In this document: in pieces, positions 60,817 to 64,000 of the stretch | Layout of the letters: every line of letters starts with the position of its first letter | Numbering within the stretch: the stretch's first letter is position 1 | From: JAIPFM01 sp964494325 | GTDB lineage: Bacteria; Planctomycetota; Phycisphaerae; Sedimentisphaerales; Anaerobacaceae | Reading direction: 5' to 3' | Assembly: GCA_964494325.1 (NCBI GenBank) | Contig: CAZBTJ010000003.1 | Coordinates: 1 to 64,000, forward strand | Length of the DNA stretch: 64,000 nucleotides | Notes under the pieces: model-generated | What the model saw: only the letters and a program-made list of their open reading frames with translations | What the model was told of the DNA's origin: nothing | Databases searched by the model: none | Made by a program: the position numbers and the translations under genes

Positions 60817-60844
60817 TTGCATCATTCGTTTCATTGCTTATAAT
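60817..60844 (+). promoter_or_regulatory. Promoter of the small gene at 60900
   Basis: TTGCAT (60817-60822), a 16-base spacer and a perfect TATAAT (60839-60844). It lies just after the ahcY terminator and 56 bases before the next start codon. Confidence 0.55.
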
Positions 60845-60899
60845 AGTGAAAACTTGGTTTTAATAATCCAAGTTGCGATAAAAGGGAAAGGTGCTTCTA

Positions 60900-61136
60900 A
60901 TGGCAGTATTGTTCAAAGAGTTTACCAGGCCGGCTTTTTCTGGAAACACAGACGAGCTCAAGAGGAAGGTCGTCAAGTTCTGTAATACGGATATCAAGGG
61001 GTTTCGCGTGATATCAATTTCGGAAGCCAAGGGTATGACGGATGATTTTTACCGTATCACAGTCTGGTATGATGATGATTCGGAACGATTTGAGCAACTT
61101 ATGGCCGAGACGCACATTCAGGATGCCATAGAATAA
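60900..61136 (+). CDS. Small protein of unknown function
   Basis: 78 residues from the ATG at 60900, 9 bases after AAAGG; the frame opens at 60891. Not recognised. It has a compact alpha/beta composition with KEFTRPAFSGN, FRVISISEAKGMTDDFYRITVWYDDDSERF and an acidic C-terminus. There is no signal or membrane segment, so a cytoplasmic product is likely. Its own promoter and a good ribosome site support translation. Confidence 0.65.
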   Translation: MAVLFKEFTRPAFSGNTDELKRKVVKFCNTDIKGFRVISISEAKGMTDDFYRITVWYDDDSERFEQLMAETHIQDAIE

Positions 61137-61196
61137 CACGCCCCCTCTCGACACTACTCCGGTTTTTGTCCCAATCACGCAGGAAAACTAAAAAGT

Positions 61197-61224
61197 TTTG
61201 CAGGTTACTGCAATGTCTTATAAT
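61197..61224 (+). promoter_or_regulatory. Possible promoter of the coiled-coil lipoprotein gene
   Basis: TTTGCA (61197-61202), a 16-base spacer and TATAAT (61219-61224). It leaves a leader of about 170 bases before the start at 61404. Confidence 0.4.
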
Positions 61225-61403
61225 AATCCTTGCCCATTAGTATACCTAAATGGTATATATCTACTGCATCAGTATTGAAAAGGGGGTTATTAGGAATATT
61301 GGGTCGTCGGTGGTAAAGATTTCTATTTTACGGATCTTTAGCTGATTTGGAGCATGTTAACGGTGATACAAGCTATCATCTGGGTAAATGGAAAGGGATT
61401 GGG

Positions 61404-63791
61404 ATGGCCAGGGCAAACGGAATTGGAAAACGTTTTTTGCTTAAGCGGTTCATTTTGTGGGGGATATTGCCCCTTCTTCTCTTTGGTGCAACTGGCTGTA
61501 ATGAGCGTCTCAAACGTATGGAATCCAACCAGGTTGTGCTTGAGGAAAAGATCGATTACAACGCACGCCAAGCCGGCTTGCTCTCGCAAAGAATGGAGAT
61601 GTCTCAAGCCTTGCTAAAGGCTCGAGTTGAACGAGTCCAGGAGGGCAACAATGTGGCTTTGGCTGAAACTCGGGCCACTCGGTATGAGCAGGAAAAGCTC
61701 CGGGAAGAAACACGCGCATTTGGGCAAAAATGGTACGCGGGAATAACGCGGGTGGAAGGACATCAACGTCAACTCCAGAATTCGGTCAATGGTGTGGCCG
61801 GTACTACCGATGTCATTGATGAGGGACTCAAAACAACGCAAAAAAATCAAATGGGTCTGTCTGGGCTCATCAAGGCTCACCACAAGTATGCTCAAGAAGT
61901 GGGGCGGGATATTGAAGGCATTGAAGCAGAACAAAAAAGCATGAACAATGCCATGCAACAAGGCAATCGGACTGTAAATCTGGCTGTAAAGACCGTTGGG
62001 AAGAAGCAGAATCGGCTTCAGAAGACCCTGGTGAATGTGGAGTCCATTGCTGTGGCGACTCACAAGGAGACTGAGGCCATCGCAGAGAGACAATCGGAGT
62101 CTGATGTCCAACAAGGACAGCGACATGATGTTGTCATCCAGGCGATGGCAGGTCTTGAGTCTTTTCAAAAAGCGACTCAGGATACAATTGCTTCGCAAAC
62201 AGGTATGATTCGCGATCAGCAATCAAAGCTCAAGCAAGGCCTGGTGAAAGAGGGCACCTATATCCGACAGGACTTGGCTTTGCTGAAGCAGAACCAGGGT
62301 CAATTGCAGACAACACTGAATCAAGTTGAATTAACCGCCAATGCGATCAAGAATAATAACCAGGAGAATGTCAAGACAACGCACGATGTGCATGAGCAAC
62401 AGAATCAGATTCAGCGTGAACTCGCTCAAGAAGCCATACATTTTCGTGAAGGCCTAGCTCAATTGGAAAAAACTCAGGGCCAACTGCAGGAAAACGTGGC
62501 CGGTGTTCAAGCGACTGCCAACCATATTAAGGATCGGTCAGACGAAAATGGGCAAGCCATCGAAGGTGTTCGAAATGGACAGAAGCCGATTCAGAAGGGT
62601 GTGGCTCAACTTGACAAGACTCAGATTCAATTGCAGAAAAGCGTGAATCGTGTACAGGCGACCGCAACAGCGATTGAGGGCAAGACCGACAACAATGCCA
62701 AGTCGTTGCACGATATCTACACTCAGCAAGCCCCGATTCATAAGGAACTGACTCGACTTGATACAAAGCAGGATCAGTTACAATACAACGTGGGGCGCGT
62801 TCAAACCACTGTTGATGCGGTGAAGATGCAAGCCGAAAGCAACGCAAGAATCGCTCGCGATATTCAATTTCAGCAGGAACGTTTTCAGGAAAACGTGGCC
62901 AGCGAAGAAGCTGAAACCCGGCAGGTCCTGACTGGCGTGAGAAAAGACCAAGCGCAAGTAAATCGTTCAGTCAATACCATGCAGGTCACTTCCAACACAG
63001 TGATCAGTAATACCGCCACATTGATGGAGCAGCAGGCTGCACTACAGCGTGTTTCACATGAAAATCAATCTGAACTCGTGGACGTTTTGGGCCAGGTTAC
63101 TGCCAAGCAATCCCTATTGTCTCAACAGCAAAGTAAGCTAGGAGACTCTGTGACTGGAGTTGCGGCAACAACAAAAGCAATCGCTGATGACACGAAAAAC
63201 CTCAAACAGGGTCAGTCTGTGTTGGAAACGAAAGTACAGAATGGCCAGGCCAACATGGTTCAGAAGGCTACGCAGATCAATGCTTCGCACTCATCCCTAA
63301 ATCAGACGATCAGGGATGGCAAGAATGATTTGGTTGTACAGCTTGAGGCGATTCGGGAGAATCAGAGCAAGCTGGCTCAGGCAATGGCTGGGAATCAACA
63401 GGCCGCCCAAAGCCAGACAAAGGATATTAGCCAACGTGCAGATGCATTGGAGAATGGTCTGGGACATGACCATGAAAATATATCTTCACTGCAAACCAAC
63501 CTTATTGCTCAAATCACTGAATTGACCCGAGTCATGCAGGCTTTACAGGTACAGGGTGGGGGCCAAATCACTCAGCTTTCAGTGGATATGAAGGCTTTTA
63601 AAGGCACACTTCTACAAATTAAAGCCACTCAATCTGCTCTGGCCAAACGTTTTAATCAGGTTGATGTCAACCAGACAAAACGCAACAAAGAGTGTTTGAG
63701 TTTGCTAGAAAAGCTTCAGAAGCAGACACATCACGGTCTGGACGATCCATCGGTTGAAGCAGAATCAGAAGAGGTGGATGTTGTCAAGTAA
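61404..63791 (+). CDS. Coiled-coil lipoprotein with 49-residue repeats
   Basis: 795 residues from the ATG at 61404, 6 bases after AAAGGGA; the frame opens at 61347. The N-terminus has a basic region, a hydrophobic core and lipobox LFGATGC, so it is lipid-anchored. The rest is almost entirely alpha-helical and rich in Gln, Asn and Lys, with heptad patterns. A 49-residue unit (QLEKTQGQLQ..., QLDKTQIQLQ..., RLDTKQDQLQ...) repeats three times at 62460-62900, preceded by a 60-residue variant at 62280-62459. No enzymatic domain is seen. A structural periplasmic or envelope role, such as a tether or ruler, is inferred. Confidence 0.85.
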   Translation: MARANGIGKRFLLKRFILWGILPLLLFGATGCNERLKRMESNQVVLEEKIDYNARQAGLLSQRMEMSQALLKARVERVQEGNNVALAETRATRYEQEKLREETRAFGQKWYAGITRVEGHQRQLQNSVNGVAGTTDVIDEGLKTTQKNQMGLSGLIKAHHKYAQEVGRDIEGIEAEQKSMNNAMQQGNRTVNLAVKTVGKKQNRLQKTLVNVESIAVATHKETEAIAERQSESDVQQGQRHDVVIQAMAGLESFQKATQDTIASQTGMIRDQQSKLKQGLVKEGTYIRQDLALLKQNQGQLQTTLNQVELTANAIKNNNQENVKTTHDVHEQQNQIQRELAQEAIHFREGLAQLEKTQGQLQENVAGVQATANHIKDRSDENGQAIEGVRNGQKPIQKGVAQLDKTQIQLQKSVNRVQATATAIEGKTDNNAKSLHDIYTQQAPIHKELTRLDTKQDQLQYNVGRVQTTVDAVKMQAESNARIARDIQFQQERFQENVASEEAETRQVLTGVRKDQAQVNRSVNTMQVTSNTVISNTATLMEQQAALQRVSHENQSELVDVLGQVTAKQSLLSQQQSKLGDSVTGVAATTKAIADDTKNLKQGQSVLETKVQNGQANMVQKATQINASHSSLNQTIRDGKNDLVVQLEAIRENQSKLAQAMAGNQQAAQSQTKDISQRADALENGLGHDHENISSLQTNLIAQITELTRVMQALQVQGGGQITQLSVDMKAFKGTLLQIKATQSALAKRFNQVDVNQTKRNKECLSLLEKLQKQTHHGLDDPSVEAESEEVDVVK
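62280..62900 (+). repeat. Tandem coding repeats of 147 bases
   Basis: Units 62460-62606, 62607-62753 and 62754-62900 are exactly 147 bases (49 codons). The preceding unit 62280-62459 is 180 bases through an 11-codon insertion. The units match at protein level more than at DNA level. Confidence 0.85.
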
Positions 63792-63824
63792 AGCGGCCGA
63801 AAAATCCGATTCATAAGCAGAGAA

Positions 63825-63856
63825 AAAAAGGGTCGAGTTAACACTCGACCCTTTTT
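63825..63856. terminator. Bidirectional terminator
   Basis: Stem AAAAAGGGTCGAGT / ACTCGACCCTTTTT with loop TAAC, carrying T runs on both strands. It serves the lipoprotein gene and the convergent gene at 63878. Confidence 0.9.
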
Positions 63857-63877
63857 CAGTTTGTGATGTTAAAGCAA

Positions 63878-64000
63878 CTACTCGTATTCATACTCATATT
63901 CGTATTCATACTCCTCTTCTTCCTCCTGTTCCGGGGCATGTTTTTTGGCCTTACCCTTTTTGCCGGTCTCTTTTTTTTTGTCGTCCTCTTCCTTTGGGTT
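63878..64000 (-). CDS. C-terminal end of an unknown gene with a Glu-Tyr tail
   Basis: 41 codons in frame from the window edge to TAG (63878-63880). The protein end is a Lys-rich stretch (DDKKKETGKKGKAKKHAPEQ) followed by EEEEE and five Tyr-Glu pairs. This charged, repetitive tail looks like an appended low-complexity extension of a larger protein outside the window. The direct link to the terminator at 63825-63856 supports it being a real gene end. Confidence 0.65.
   Translation of the reverse strand, partial: NPKEEDDKKKETGKKGKAKKHAPEQEEEEEYEYEYEYEYE

Noticed and set aside
1..64000. Search for CRISPR arrays, insertion sequences, prophage genes or integrase sites
   Set aside because: No regularly spaced repeats, transposase, integrase or phage gene was seen; the excisionase-like HTH at 22368 belongs with an EIIA domain, not with a phage.

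Overview
The window looks like a chromosomal segment of a planctomycete, most likely of the Phycisphaerae/Sedimentisphaerales kind. This is inferred from gene content only. The pointers are secreted proteins that pair a right-handed beta-helix or LamG domain with a short dockerin-like tail, two PEP-CTERM proteins, two gene modules pairing an ECF-type sigma factor with a zinc-ribbon Ser/Thr kinase, a prolyl-oligopeptidase-like esterase fused to a DUF1080 domain, an EF-G2 paralogue and a planctomycete-style type II secretion operon. Base composition looks near 50% GC. There is one run of ten N (5871-5880), so this is a draft assembly.

Layout. 1-2253: two secreted proteins on the minus strand (lamin-tail domain, beta-helix). 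2483-6864: GTP-dependent PEP carboxykinase, D-aminoacyl-tRNA deacylase and a GH43 lipoprotein cut by the N gap. 6866-18430: two paralogous ECF sigma / Ser-Thr kinase modules. Kinase 1 is broken by a probable frameshift and kinase 2 by an in-frame TAA. An unknown minus-strand gene lies inside the second module. 18522-22637: EamA transporter, a LolA-like protein, and an operon of HTH, PTS EIIA-like and esterase-DUF1080 genes, in which the HTH/EIIA pair looks like one gene split by two in-frame TAA codons. 23400-27416: tandem paralogous beta-helix/dockerin proteins. 27561-39255: EF-G2, two PEP-CTERM proteins, TadA, two tRNAs, RadC, a MalY/PatB-type aminotransferase, Apt, a group-2-like sigma-70 factor and a large LamG protein. 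39706-51265: an eleven-gene type II secretion operon in the order E-F-G-H-I-J-K-L-M-C-D. 51352-51520: a candidate small RNA with its own promoter and terminator-like 3' end. 51641-64000: an NTF2-like protein, a translationally coupled three-gene sigma-factor operon, a trypsin-like protease nested in a fibronectin-like domain, a glucan-phosphorylase homologue without the PLP lysine, a small membrane protein, AhcY, a small protein, a coiled-coil lipoprotein with exact 49-residue repeats, and the end of a gene with an acidic Glu-Tyr tail.

How the parts fit. The secreted and surface proteins (GH43, esterase-DUF1080, beta-helix/dockerin, LamG, protease) fit a cell that degrades polysaccharide in particulate organic matter. 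The type II system is the obvious export route for some of them. The ECF/kinase modules and the ECF operon are likely surface-signalling circuits. No exosortase, phage, insertion sequence or CRISPR array was seen. The most interesting material is the multi-domain kinases (one carries a SecD P1-like domain), the interrupted genes, the phosphorylase-like protein and the candidate RNA.
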